Assembly: GCA_964458125.1 (NCBI GenBank)
Contig: CAYWHE010000023.1
Coordinates: 1 to 29,242, forward strand
Length of the DNA stretch: 29,242 bases
Direction: 5' to 3'
DNA from: CAYWHE01 sp964458125
GTDB lineage: Bacteria > Bacteroidota > Bacteroidia > AKYH767-A > OLB10
The notes below the pieces were generated by a model, which saw only the letters and a program-made list of their open reading frames with translations, was not told where the DNA came from and did not search any database. The position numbers and the translations under genes were made by a program. Shown here one piece after another: positions 1 through 8,115 of the stretch; the first letter of the stretch is position 1, and each line of letters starts with the position of its first letter.

Positions 1-55
1 TCACCGTGTAATTTGGACCATTCACCACCTTTGTACCCTTTGCCCAGATGGCATA
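1..55. repeat. 55-base exact direct repeat of 4184-4238, at the window edge
   Basis: Bases 1-55 are identical to 4184-4238. The first mismatches are at 56, 59 and 69, and similarity is lost after about base 70. The second copy lies inside the beta-helix coding part of the large secreted-protein gene. An exact match ending at base 55 and starting at the very first base is what an assembly break at a k=55 graph node would give, so the edge may be an assembly boundary rather than a biological one. Confidence 0.9.
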
Positions 56-133
56 GCCAACCGGGCTGTTGGTACATCCGGCCGGCAAAACCACATTGGA
101 GAGTATCCGCGTACTATCAACATCCACCCTCAC
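1..133 (-). pseudogene. Headless beta-helix fragment, paralogue of the 1338-residue protein; runs off the left edge
   Basis: Read leftwards, the frame GTG-AGG-GTG-GAT from 133 stays open to the window edge. It encodes about 43 residues including SPVGYAIWAKGTKVVNGPNY, which matches a beta-helix segment of the large gene at 2376-6392 almost exactly. There is no signal peptide and no credible start: the only candidates are GTG codons overlapping or just following the stop of the 319-residue gene. Upstream in the same frame is a TAA inside the coding sequence of that neighbour. I read it as a truncated copy of the large gene whose N-terminal half is missing. It could be translated by coupling to the gene before it, or be an assembly join at a repeat. 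What lies further left is unseen. Confidence 0.55.
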
Positions 134-420
134 ATCTTCAACACTTTCCGTATTCCCTTACTCCCTTTTTCTGATTCAACAACCAGCACATACATCCCCT
201 TGGGTAGCGTAGCCACATCTATGAGATACGAACTACTTAGTTGATTGAAATGGCTTTCCAAAACTTTCTCACCCAATAAATTATATAACCTTGCCTTGGT
301 TATTTTATCGTTTGTGGTAAACAAGAGCGTATGGCCGGCAGGATTCTGCAGGTACAGTTGTATCGCTTCAGGCTCATGCATACCTGCTGCCGTGCAGTCT
401 ATGACGCTGACGTCATCGAT
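121..420 (-). repeat. Copy 1 of the repeated T9SS sorting-domain coding block (copy 2 at 1401-1700)
   Basis: This block encodes the C-terminal sorting domain of the 319-residue protein. It aligns without large gaps to 1401-1700. Identity is almost complete over the first 90 bases, including the bases just beyond the stop codon, and by eye nearly 90% overall. The lectin-like halves of the two genes have diverged much further, which suggests recent duplication or gene conversion confined to the tail. Confidence 0.8.
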
Positions 421-1089
421 GTAATAGTAGGCAATTGGTAAAGGGCTATTATTTAAAAATGAATCAACGGAAGTGGACTGGTCATCTTTAAAATTTCCAA
501 TGGTAATAAATTTTTCTCCACCTGTTGCTGTATAATAACCGGAGATTAAAACCCAGTTGACAGAGTCGCTTAAAAAATTCCCCTGCGGGTTTTCAACCTG
601 CGGTGTAAACGGCAGATTCATGTTGCTGGAGTAGTTGTTGGCGCTGTCAACGGATAAATACGCTCCGATATCATCGGAATAATATTTAAGGTTTCCCGCC
701 GAACTGACGTAGAATGAAACAAGGTATTGATGATTTGTTCTGAGGCTGTCAGATAAAATTCCTGTTAGATTCTCCCTATAATTTACTGACCAAGGAGTAT
801 GGTAATAAACGCAAAATCCCATATAAGCGATACCAGTGCGAGCTAATTGATAACCAAAGGGATTAAAAGTTGCATCCCACCCTCCCCAAACTGAACTTAA
901 ATAATCTGTTGAACAGAGATTAGGTTCAAACCAGGGTGGGCATGGCAAGGTAAAAAACATACCACTATCAAATAGCGCAGACCATGCGGAATAAGTGATA
1001 GTATCCTCAAAGCTAGGGTTTATTACAAGGTTCTGACCATTGCTTCGTAAGGTAGTTAACAGAAGTAATGCTAATATGCTGTTTTTCAT
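130..1089 (-). CDS. Small T9SS-exported lectin-like protein (319 residues)
   Basis: Secreted surface protein of unknown ligand. A signal peptide (residues 1-19, ending SNGQ) is followed by a jelly-roll/carbohydrate-binding-like module that opens with NLVINPSFEDT and closes with YYYIDDVSVIDC. The last 80 or so residues form a type A T9SS sorting domain (YLQNPAG, LYNLLGEKVLE, LPKGMYVLVVE, ending RKVLKM), so the protein should cross the outer membrane by T9SS and be anchored or released. It starts 5 bases after the stop of a headless sorting-domain fragment and belongs to the same minus-strand series as the 311- and 1338-residue genes. Its module is clearly homologous to the 311-residue neighbour (shared ARTGIAY, GAY.SVD and GGE.F motifs), and the two sorting-domain coding regions are nearly identical in DNA. 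The binding role is inferred. Confidence 0.85.
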   Translation of the reverse strand: MKNSILALLLLTTLRSNGQNLVINPSFEDTITYSAWSALFDSGMFFTLPCPPWFEPNLCSTDYLSSVWGGWDATFNPFGYQLARTGIAYMGFCVYYHTPWSVNYRENLTGILSDSLRTNHQYLVSFYVSSAGNLKYYSDDIGAYLSVDSANNYSSNMNLPFTPQVENPQGNFLSDSVNWVLISGYYTATGGEKFITIGNFKDDQSTSVDSFLNNSPLPIAYYYIDDVSVIDCTAAGMHEPEAIQLYLQNPAGHTLLFTTNDKITKARLYNLLGEKVLESHFNQLSSSYLIDVATLPKGMYVLVVESEKGSKGIRKVLKM

Positions 1090-1094
1090 GGTTC

Positions 1095-1397
1095 CTATTC
1101 TATAAACATGAATTTGCCTGAATCCACCTGCCTGTTTTTAACAACTGTCCGGTAAAAATATAAACCCGCAGCATACCTTGATGAATTTAGAGAAATCTGA
1201 TTGAAACCGGATGTTAGCTCCATTGATTCAATTTGTTCTCCATTTCTGTTAAAAGTTTCCCAGTTGCCGCTTTCACCATCGGCAAGCCTGATCTGGTAAT
1301 TCATGTAATCCTTACCGGGATCTGGATAAACCTTTCCCGTATTATAGGGCCTGAACGAAATATTACTTGGAGTGCCTTTTATGCTTCTGAATTCTAT
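1095..1397 (-). pseudogene. Orphan T9SS sorting-domain remnant of a second copy of the large gene
   Basis: After an in-frame TAA at 1398-1400 this frame runs 100 residues to a stop at 1095. It contains GKVYPDPGK, ISLNSSRYAAGLYFYR and VDSGKFMFIE. These align with the end of the 1338-residue protein (GKVYPNPSQGK, LNSGIYFYR, VDSGKIILVRQ). There is no start or signal peptide at the front; the first Met is at 1304, inside the sorting domain, so no exported product is expected. It lies 12 bases after the stop of the 311-residue gene and 5 bases before the start of the 319-residue gene. It therefore looks like the surviving tail of a large-gene copy that once stood between the two small ones. Short leftover translation from 1304 cannot be excluded. 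Confidence 0.65.
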
Positions 1398-1400
1398 TTA

Positions 1401-1700
1401 TATCCACCCTCATAACTTCAACACTTTCCGTATTCCCTTACTCCCTTTTTCTGATTCAACAACCAGCACATACATCCCCTTGGGCAGTATAGCCACATCT
1501 ATACGATACGAACTTCCTCGTTGATTGAAATGGTTTTCCAGAACTTTCTCACCCAATAAATTATAAAGGGCCGCTTTGGTTAGTTTTTCGTTTGCTGTAA
1601 ACAAGAGCGTATTGCCTGCAGGATTCTGAAGGTACAGTTGTATCGCTTCAGACTCCTGCATACCTGCTGCCGTGCAGTCAATCAGCGTTACATCATCAAG
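1401..1700 (-). repeat. Copy 2 of the repeated T9SS sorting-domain coding block (copy 1 at 121-420)
   Basis: This block encodes the sorting domain of the 311-residue protein and includes about 10 bases beyond its stop. It is nearly identical to 121-420. In both copies the similarity ends abruptly within about 20 bases after the stop codon, where a different fragment of a large-gene paralogue begins. Confidence 0.8.
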
Positions 1701-2345
1701 GTAATAATATGATCCACTTATTGTACCATTTGGAAACTGATACAATTGAATTAAGGAGTCAGGAAAAAAATTAGCAATTGATACGAATTGTTCACCACCC
1801 TGAGCCGTAAATGTTCCGGACACCTTTTGCCAATTTATAGTGTCAGATAAAATACTTCCGGACGGATTAACCACCTGGGGAAAAAAAACAAATCCAAGGC
1901 AAAAATTTGGTGTATCAACCGAAAAGTATGCACCAATCAGGTCAATTGCCTGGTTTGATTTATCAGCACAACTTACAAAAAACTCTAAATAATATAAATG
2001 ATTGATTTGAAGCGGAGCAACCAGACGATATGAAATTTTTTCCCTGGCATAATTCCATGAACTCATATAAACACCGAAACCAACATAAGCAATTCCTGTT
2101 CGTGCATATTGATTCCCAAAAAAATTATCTGGTACACCTGAATTCGGATAATAGTATAAACTGCTTAAATAATCCGGTGATTGTCCGCAGATCGGTGTGA
2201 ACCACGGAGGAGCGCCTTCAGGACCGTACAAGTTGGGGTTCAATGAAATAGGTATTGTATCCTCAAAGCTATAATTGCTTATTAAATTCTGACAATTTGA
2301 GAATTTAATGCAGCAGAGAAGTGGTAGTAACAGCAATGCTTTCAT
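1410..2345 (-). CDS. Small T9SS-exported lectin-like protein (311 residues)
   Basis: Paralogue of the 319-residue protein downstream. It has a signal peptide (residues 1-19, with SNCQ at the cleavage region), a single lectin/carbohydrate-binding-like module (NLISNYSFEDT to YYYLDDVTLIDC), and a T9SS type A sorting domain ending RKVLKL. The protein is expected at the cell surface or in the medium; its ligand is unknown. It begins 30 bases after the stop of the 1338-residue gene, so the two are probably co-transcribed from the promoter region right of 6392. The DCTAAGM linker before the sorting domain is shared with the other small paralogue. The same module occurs in the large protein, so all three may bind the same kind of target. 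Confidence 0.85.
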   Translation of the reverse strand: MKALLLLPLLCCIKFSNCQNLISNYSFEDTIPISLNPNLYGPEGAPPWFTPICGQSPDYLSSLYYYPNSGVPDNFFGNQYARTGIAYVGFGVYMSSWNYAREKISYRLVAPLQINHLYYLEFFVSCADKSNQAIDLIGAYFSVDTPNFCLGFVFFPQVVNPSGSILSDTINWQKVSGTFTAQGGEQFVSIANFFPDSLIQLYQFPNGTISGSYYYLDDVTLIDCTAAGMQESEAIQLYLQNPAGNTLLFTANEKLTKAALYNLLGEKVLENHFNQRGSSYRIDVAILPKGMYVLVVESEKGSKGIRKVLKL

Positions 2346-2375
2346 TTGTAAATTTTCTTTGATTTTAAAAAAGTT

Positions 2376-5300
2376 TCATTGCCTTACTAGAATAATTTTG
2401 CCAGAATCAACTTTTTCTCCATTAGCAAAACTTCTGTAAAAATAAATTCCAGAATTAAGGTTTTGGCCTTCAACTATAACTGAATTTTGATTTTCATTCA
2501 ACGGGTGACTAAAAACGCATTTTCCAAAGCTGTTAAACAATTCAAATATACCCATTTCAGCACGATGAAGCCGTATTGTATAAGTGAATTTTCCCTGAGA
2601 AGGATTCGGATAAACCTTCCCTTTGTTGAATGGTTTAAATGAATATAAAATTGGATTGCTGAATCTGCCTGTGCTGTCATTTAAAAAATCCTCCACTTGC
2701 AATGCAAGCATAATCCGAGCTGTATAAACAGAAGTTCCACCTGAAATAGGGTTTTGAATAGAAATGGCCTTTAGCGTTTGGTATTGCTCATAAGTAAACT
2801 CATAAATATCCTTGGCCCAGGTAACCAAATAAATTGCATAAACCGTCTGCTCATTTGCTTCACTGGTGTTTTCCGGTGAAATCGAACTTATTAATTGAGC
2901 AGTATAAGAAGTGTCATTTAATAAACTATCGCCTGCATTGTTAAAGCTTCCAGCCCCAGATGTGGAATAATTGTGATAAAAATTCTGCAAATCTATATCA
3001 AACAAAGTTCCTGCATACATTAATGTAGTATCTCTTTGCAATTGATTGTAAACGGCCAATTTTGAATTGTACTTTTCATCTTCGCTTAAAAGGTTGAAAT
3101 CTCCATTCTCATTTACTATATTAATAAGGTCTTCTTGATTAAGGACTGGAACAGATAAACATGTCCCTGAATTATTTGATATAAAATTATTATAGGGAGG
3201 TTGAGGTGTAAAAGGAGAAATAAAAAAATACCCCGGCCAATCTGGTAATGCATTTGAAATACTATACCAGTCAACCTGAAACAATGGATTAACTCCAATG
3301 ATATCTTTATAAATGTTTCCTCCGTTTGTCCACTTATTATTATGTGGCTGAGATGGGTCACCTTGATTTCCAATATTTGCATTGGAGAGCCGCACGCCAT
3401 TATAAGGTTGCTTCATCTCGTTGCAGGAAAGGGTTGTCGGAGGTATAGCCACATCCTGTATATGAATGGCCGTACCAAGTCTTTCGATATTATTGCTTAC
3501 CAGCGTATTGATTTCACTTCTCTCAATGGATATGCCTCTTAGTGAAAAATTAAAAGCCTGCAGGGGATCGGCTCCATCCTTGGTTATTTTATTCTGCGAA
3601 ATGGTATGATGACCCCCCCCAATCAGCCTTATACCGTATGAATTCAACCCAAACGGCGGCCCTGAATTCCAGGGATTAACGGAGGTGCCACCAAACCGGA
3701 TGGTTTGTACAAAGGGAGGCGAGGTATTGAGCGACCGGATCTGAATATCATTCATGTTGGTGGCCTGTATGCCCGTATAGCACATTTGTATCTTATTCGA
3801 AATAATCTGCATCAGCGGAGGGTTTGAGTTGGGTGTGTTCACCGTATTCTCTACCAGGATAGCATAGTTACTTATGGCTGTTACTCCGGCACTGAGGTTA
3901 AATTCGTTGTTAAAAATGGTAAATGGGCTCTTTACCGTGTTAAGCAGGTACAGGCCTTTGTTAAAATTATCCATCCTGTTGCCATTGAATATAATGGTAT
4001 TGGCATTTGAATTCCGGAAGATCATGGGCGAAAGAAAATTATACGACGGTGATGCCGGGTTGGTCGTCAGATTGTTAAAATGATTGTTTTCAACGATCAG
4101 ATCCAGAAAATCAGTGGTAAAAACGGCTCCGGTGCAATCCGAAAAATAATTGATTTCATCCGGCGCGAAGGAGCCTCCGATCTTCACCGTGTAATTTGGA
4201 CCATTCACCACCTTTGTACCCTTTGCCCAGATGGCATAACCCACCGGGCTGCTGCCCTGGTAGTAGCGGATGTTCTCAAAATGGTTGTTAACGACATTGA
4301 TGCTGCTGTTGTATGAACGCACTCCGCATTTCAGGTTTTTAAAGTAATTGTCGTAACCTGAACCCAGGGGGCTTACCCTTCCGATATCGATGTTCCCAAC
4401 TCCATTTACCTCCACGCCAACATCGCTGATGTCATTGGCATGAGGCGGCAGCAAGGTGGCCTGTGTGCCGGGATTGGCCGGCCAGTCTTCACAATCAAAC
4501 GTCGTATGAAAAAAGTAGCCCGGATGATTGCCCTGAAACGGCTTAACAACAATGGATTTCCAGTTCTTGTTAAAATTGATAGTCACATTTCCTATCTCAT
4601 ACACACCACCGGCATCGCTTATAATGGCTGTTTCCGCATCCTCGATCCGTACAAAGGCGGCCTCCACGATCAGCCTGCTCGTTTGATCGCTGATAAAAAT
4701 TTTATCCCACATGCGTTCACCGCAGCCATGGATATAAACCTCATCCGTTAAATATAGTTTTTGATTTGGCTCTATGATAATCTGTGCGCAGGGTCCCATT
4801 TTAATATCGGCATGTGCAAACCGGAAGTCCTGGTCAACGGTAAAGGTGCCGTTCAGCGATAAGATTCCGCTGTTGCCCGAAGGGCCTCCGTTATAACCCG
4901 TTGTGAACGCCAGGTTGCCGCCGTTTCCGGGTGTATAGTAATTTTCATAGATACCACCTGGTCCGCTGTTATTGATTACGTCCGAGGCCGACAGATCTGT
5001 GATGTCCAATATACCCCCCGTGTTTGCATTGGTGGTGCCTTCACAACAGGGATAAACCTCAAAGGAGGAACTGGTTGAACAACCAGGGCCATTGGAAACG
5101 GTAAATATAACCTGACCGGCAACATTGCCCGGAAAGGTAACCGGTGAAGTCGTGCTGCCGGTACCGCTGGCCAGCAAAACCCCGTTGGAAAGCACCTGCC
5201 AGGTATAGGTATAGGGCGCAGGCAATGGATTGGAAACGGCATACACATGGTTGCTTCCGCAACTGTAACACGGACCGGTAATGACAGGTTCATCAAAAGG

Positions 5301-6392
5301 CATCACCGAAACGTCATCGATAAAATAATAAGCCGTTTGAGCCACCTGCAGATTCAATGTGATCAATACGGTGCAGTAATTAAACTGCACCGGTGTCCGT
5401 TGGGTGCCATTGTCTGCATTAAAATTACCAATGGTAATAAACCGCTCTCCGCCCGTCGCCTTGTAATTACCTGAAATCTGAACCCAGTCGCCAAACCCTG
5501 GATTAACAATGGTCAGCGCCCTGATCTGCGGCATCTGGTTAATCACAGTGCGGCCCGGTTGTACGACAGGTGCGGCTGTAATTAATGCCCCCAGGCCATC
5601 ACATGCAAAACTTGAAATTTCTGCCAGGGATACCCAAAAACTGATGGTATAGGTGGTATTGGCAACCATCGGAGCGATCAACTGCTGTTCAATATATTCC
5701 CGGTAATCCGGCCCAACGCCAAATGCGCTGCCCGGTGGAATAAAGGCATGTATACCTGCATATCCATTACCTGGCGGGTTAACCAGTGAATGACCCCATT
5801 GACAGCCTGCCGGGTTGTTGGGTACCGTTGGCGGTAAACAGGCCGGATCGTTCAGGTAAGAATCGGGAGTGGCAATGCCAACCGGCGCCACGCTTGGGTT
5901 GAACCATTGACACAACGTTGACTGACCCAGCAGGGCAGGAGTGGGCGGACATGCCACATAATCCTCAAAACTCCCGTTCTGAACGAGTTCACAACCGGTC
6001 TGGTGGTGGCAGATCAGGGCTCCAACCGCAATCAGCCTGACGGCAGGAATGGAATCACCGGGAATGTGCAGGGTGACCAGGTAATAACCGGCCTGCCCAA
6101 AGGCATGAGCAGGGGATGCGCCTGTCCCAATGGTGGTATCGTTGCACATAAAAGGCTCATAGCCGTTGCTGGTATCCGCCCCGCAATATTCCCGGAAGTT
6201 CCAGATGTAAACCTGGTTGACCGGAAAGCCCGTGGAGGTATTGGTAAATACTACCGATTGCCCGGTTGCCGGGGTGTCAATGCTGGCGGCAAAATCCAGC
6301 GATTGTCCAAATGATCTGGCACCTGTCATCAGCAACAGGAGAAGAAAACTAACGGTTAATAACCCTCGCAGGTTCTGCGGGGGGGGGGGCAC
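2376..6392 (-). CDS. Large T9SS-exported adhesin-like protein: PKD, lectin-like module, beta-helix, sorting domain
   Basis: A 1338-residue secreted protein. In order: hydrophobic signal segment (about 8-29, ending SFGQ); PKD-like domain (30-125, with VYIWNF and HAFGQAGYYLVTLHI); lectin-like module (133-370, NGSFED to YYFIDDVSV); an Ig/PKD-like stretch (370-450); a long region rich in N-x-F/I repeats typical of right-handed parallel beta-helices (about 455-1090); and a T9SS sorting domain (last 85 residues, GKVYPNPSQGK to VDSGKIILVRQ). The only start in this frame is GTG at 6392-6390, directly followed by 11 C, with a TAG two codons upstream. An ATG at 6442-6440 is one base out of frame and would join the full protein if the tract had 12 C. 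The gene may therefore be phase-variable, or the tract length may be a sequencing error. Surface adhesion is inferred. Confidence 0.85.
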   Translation of the reverse strand: MPPPPQNLRGLLTVSFLLLLLMTGARSFGQSLDFAASIDTPATGQSVVFTNTSTGFPVNQVYIWNFREYCGADTSNGYEPFMCNDTTIGTGASPAHAFGQAGYYLVTLHIPGDSIPAVRLIAVGALICHHQTGCELVQNGSFEDYVACPPTPALLGQSTLCQWFNPSVAPVGIATPDSYLNDPACLPPTVPNNPAGCQWGHSLVNPPGNGYAGIHAFIPPGSAFGVGPDYREYIEQQLIAPMVANTTYTISFWVSLAEISSFACDGLGALITAAPVVQPGRTVINQMPQIRALTIVNPGFGDWVQISGNYKATGGERFITIGNFNADNGTQRTPVQFNYCTVLITLNLQVAQTAYYFIDDVSVMPFDEPVITGPCYSCGSNHVYAVSNPLPAPYTYTWQVLSNGVLLASGTGSTTSPVTFPGNVAGQVIFTVSNGPGCSTSSSFEVYPCCEGTTNANTGGILDITDLSASDVINNSGPGGIYENYYTPGNGGNLAFTTGYNGGPSGNSGILSLNGTFTVDQDFRFAHADIKMGPCAQIIIEPNQKLYLTDEVYIHGCGERMWDKIFISDQTSRLIVEAAFVRIEDAETAIISDAGGVYEIGNVTINFNKNWKSIVVKPFQGNHPGYFFHTTFDCEDWPANPGTQATLLPPHANDISDVGVEVNGVGNIDIGRVSPLGSGYDNYFKNLKCGVRSYNSSINVVNNHFENIRYYQGSSPVGYAIWAKGTKVVNGPNYTVKIGGSFAPDEINYFSDCTGAVFTTDFLDLIVENNHFNNLTTNPASPSYNFLSPMIFRNSNANTIIFNGNRMDNFNKGLYLLNTVKSPFTIFNNEFNLSAGVTAISNYAILVENTVNTPNSNPPLMQIISNKIQMCYTGIQATNMNDIQIRSLNTSPPFVQTIRFGGTSVNPWNSGPPFGLNSYGIRLIGGGHHTISQNKITKDGADPLQAFNFSLRGISIERSEINTLVSNNIERLGTAIHIQDVAIPPTTLSCNEMKQPYNGVRLSNANIGNQGDPSQPHNNKWTNGGNIYKDIIGVNPLFQVDWYSISNALPDWPGYFFISPFTPQPPYNNFISNNSGTCLSVPVLNQEDLINIVNENGDFNLLSEDEKYNSKLAVYNQLQRDTTLMYAGTLFDIDLQNFYHNYSTSGAGSFNNAGDSLLNDTSYTAQLISSISPENTSEANEQTVYAIYLVTWAKDIYEFTYEQYQTLKAISIQNPISGGTSVYTARIMLALQVEDFLNDSTGRFSNPILYSFKPFNKGKVYPNPSQGKFTYTIRLHRAEMGIFELFNSFGKCVFSHPLNENQNSVIVEGQNLNSGIYFYRSFANGEKVDSGKIILVRQ
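3613..3620 (+). repeat. Run of 8 C (8 G in the coding strand) inside the large adhesin-like gene
   Basis: This second homopolymer falls in the beta-helix coding part, where it encodes the glycines of LIGGGHHT. A slip here would truncate the protein before its sorting domain. At eight bases it is a weaker mutational hot spot than the 11-base tract at the start. Confidence 0.7.
6379..6389 (-). promoter_or_regulatory. 11-base poly-G/poly-C tract at the start of the large gene; candidate phase-variation switch
   Basis: Eleven consecutive G on the plus strand (11 C in the coding strand) follow the GTG start directly. With 11 C, translation from the upstream ATG (6442-6440, reading MKTEQKNLQ) ends at a TAA soon after the tract. 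With 12 or 9 C it would run into the full protein. The tract is flanked by a 7-bp inverted repeat (6368-6374 with 6413-6419) that encloses a 5-bp hairpin (6400-6412). This has the layout of a slipped-strand contingency locus, but a homopolymer miscall gives the same picture. Confidence 0.5.
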
Positions 6393-6645
6393 AAGCTAAG
6401 GCCTTTCAGGCCAACCTGCAAATTTTTTTGTTCTGTTTTCATTGAATTTGGTTGTATGGTTAAAAAATGAGTGAAATTCCAAAATAGGAAACAGTGATCC
6501 TGAATAGGAAGTGCGTCATGGAATTTATAACAAACTCTGAAATCCTAGGGTAAAGATATACAAATTATCAGGACAATATAAAAAATTTGCCGCAATTTTT
6601 CCAGATGTTAACTAAAATACCGCTACTAAAAAGATAAATTACTTT
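6393..6645. other. AT-rich intergenic region between the antiporter and the adhesin array
   Basis: No gene is visible. The stretch nearest 6400 may be an out-of-frame leader of the large gene. The heptamer ATAGGAA occurs twice about 22 bases apart near 6485-6510 and could be a regulator site. A weak TAnnTTTR-like element (minus strand, near 6555-6562) lacks a convincing -33 partner. Downstream of the antiporter stop there is only an A/T stem with AAAAAG/CTTTTT arms, which is not a convincing terminator. Confidence 0.4.
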
Positions 6646-8058
6646 TTATAAAACCTGGTTTTTTGCAGGATGAAAATATTTTTGAATCAAACTGAGCAAC
6701 GGACCCGTCATAAACGTAGTGCTGAGCGCCATCAGCACCATGATGACAAAAATCCGGGGAGACAGGATACCCATGTCGTAGCCTATATTCAATACCACGA
6801 GCTCCATCAGTCCGCGGGTATTCATCAATGCTCCCAAAGACAGGGAATCCTTCCAGTCCAGTCCCATGATGCGTGAAGAGAGAGCGGCTCCGCAGAATTT
6901 TCCGAAAACTGCCAGGAAAATTACCAGTAAGCAGGTCAGCCATTGGCTGCCGTGGGTAAGCAAACCGATTTCCGTACGCAGCCCGGTGATGGCAAAAAAT
7001 ATCGGCAGGAGCAACACCACGCTGACATCCTCCAGCTTATCGGTTAAAATTTCCCTGAACCGGAGGTTTGAAGGCATGATGGTGCCGGCCAAAAATGCTC
7101 CGAAAAGCGCATGTATGCCGATAAGCTGTGTGCAATACGCCGAAGCAAAAAGGACCACCAGGGCCAGGATGATGACCGTCCTGGAATATTTTCCTTCCAG
7201 GTTTTTTTTATGCAGCCGTTCCAGAAGCGGAGCTACCACCTTCAGCATGAGGAGCACAAAAACCACAGACAAGGCCATGGTAAAAATGGCGCCGGCCGGA
7301 TCCTGGGCTTTGACCAGGCCGATAATCACGGCCAGCAGGCACCAGGCCGTTATGTCATCAATGGCTGCAGTGGTAATGGCAAGAATTCCCAGGTTGGTTT
7401 TCGTCAGTTTCCTTTCCTGGATGATGCGGGCCAGGACAGGGAAAGCGGTAATGCTCATGGCAATGCCCATGAACAGGGAAAAGGACAAAAACGGAATTTC
7501 AGCAGGGGCAAATGATTCATACAGCATATAAGCCAGCATGACACCAAGAAAATAATTTACGGCAATGGTGGTATGGGAAATAACCAGCGCGTCCCTGGCG
7601 CGCATTTTCAGTTTGGCCAGATCCAGTTCCATTCCGACAATAAACATGAATAAGGCAAGCCCGATCTGGCTTAAGAACTGCAGGTTCTGCAAGGATTCAG
7701 GAGGAAAAACAAAACGGCTTAGCCCGGGCAGGAAGGCGCCCAGGAGGGAAGGCCCCAATACGATTCCGGAAATGATTTCACCGACCACGGAAGGCTGTCC
7801 CGCCAGGCGGAAGAGGTAACCAAATACCCTGGAAAGTCCGACAATGACAATGATTTGCAGTAAAAGTTTGCTCAACGGTTCAGATGCATGTTCCTGAAGT
7901 TGACCCAGAAAACCATGATCCTGTGCAGGCAGGCCTGCTGTGTGTTCTGTAAATACGGGTGCCTTCCCATGCCGGGCTTCACCCTGCCTGATAACATACC
8001 AGGAAACCAGCAAAAAAACCAGAATGACGGAACTATAAAATATGAAATGCCTGTTCAT
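6646..8058 (-). CDS. CPA2-family cation:proton antiporter (Kef/NapA type), membrane domain only
   Basis: Inner-membrane exchanger of monovalent cations (Na+ or K+) for protons. The 470 residues contain about 13 hydrophobic segments with Na_H exchanger-domain signatures: QPSVVGEIISGIVLGPS near residue 90, FMFIVGMELDLAKLK near 140, AITTAAIDDITAWC near 235, and FGAFLAGTIMP near 325. The AIDDITAW pair of acidic residues corresponds to the ion-binding site of the family. The protein stops after the membrane domain and lacks the C-terminal TrkA-N nucleotide-binding domain of KefB/KefC. It carries an extra N-terminal hydrophobic segment (about 5-24) and a polar linker before the usual first helix. 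It lies 57 bases after kmo and may share its transcript. Substrate ion not determinable. Confidence 0.85.
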   Translation of the reverse strand: MNRHFIFYSSVILVFLLVSWYVIRQGEARHGKAPVFTEHTAGLPAQDHGFLGQLQEHASEPLSKLLLQIIVIVGLSRVFGYLFRLAGQPSVVGEIISGIVLGPSLLGAFLPGLSRFVFPPESLQNLQFLSQIGLALFMFIVGMELDLAKLKMRARDALVISHTTIAVNYFLGVMLAYMLYESFAPAEIPFLSFSLFMGIAMSITAFPVLARIIQERKLTKTNLGILAITTAAIDDITAWCLLAVIIGLVKAQDPAGAIFTMALSVVFVLLMLKVVAPLLERLHKKNLEGKYSRTVIILALVVLFASAYCTQLIGIHALFGAFLAGTIMPSNLRFREILTDKLEDVSVVLLLPIFFAITGLRTEIGLLTHGSQWLTCLLVIFLAVFGKFCGAALSSRIMGLDWKDSLSLGALMNTRGLMELVVLNIGYDMGILSPRIFVIMVLMALSTTFMTGPLLSLIQKYFHPAKNQVL

Positions 8059-8115
8059 GAAGAAAACTTTACCCGGAGCGCCTGCAGGTTAACCAGGGAC
8101 CCTGCAAGTACCTCT

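Noticed and set aside
6866..7531. Long open frames on the plus strand opposite the antiporter gene
   Set aside because: They are complementary to a well-supported gene, have no recognisable domain and show arginine/serine-rich composition typical of antisense frames.
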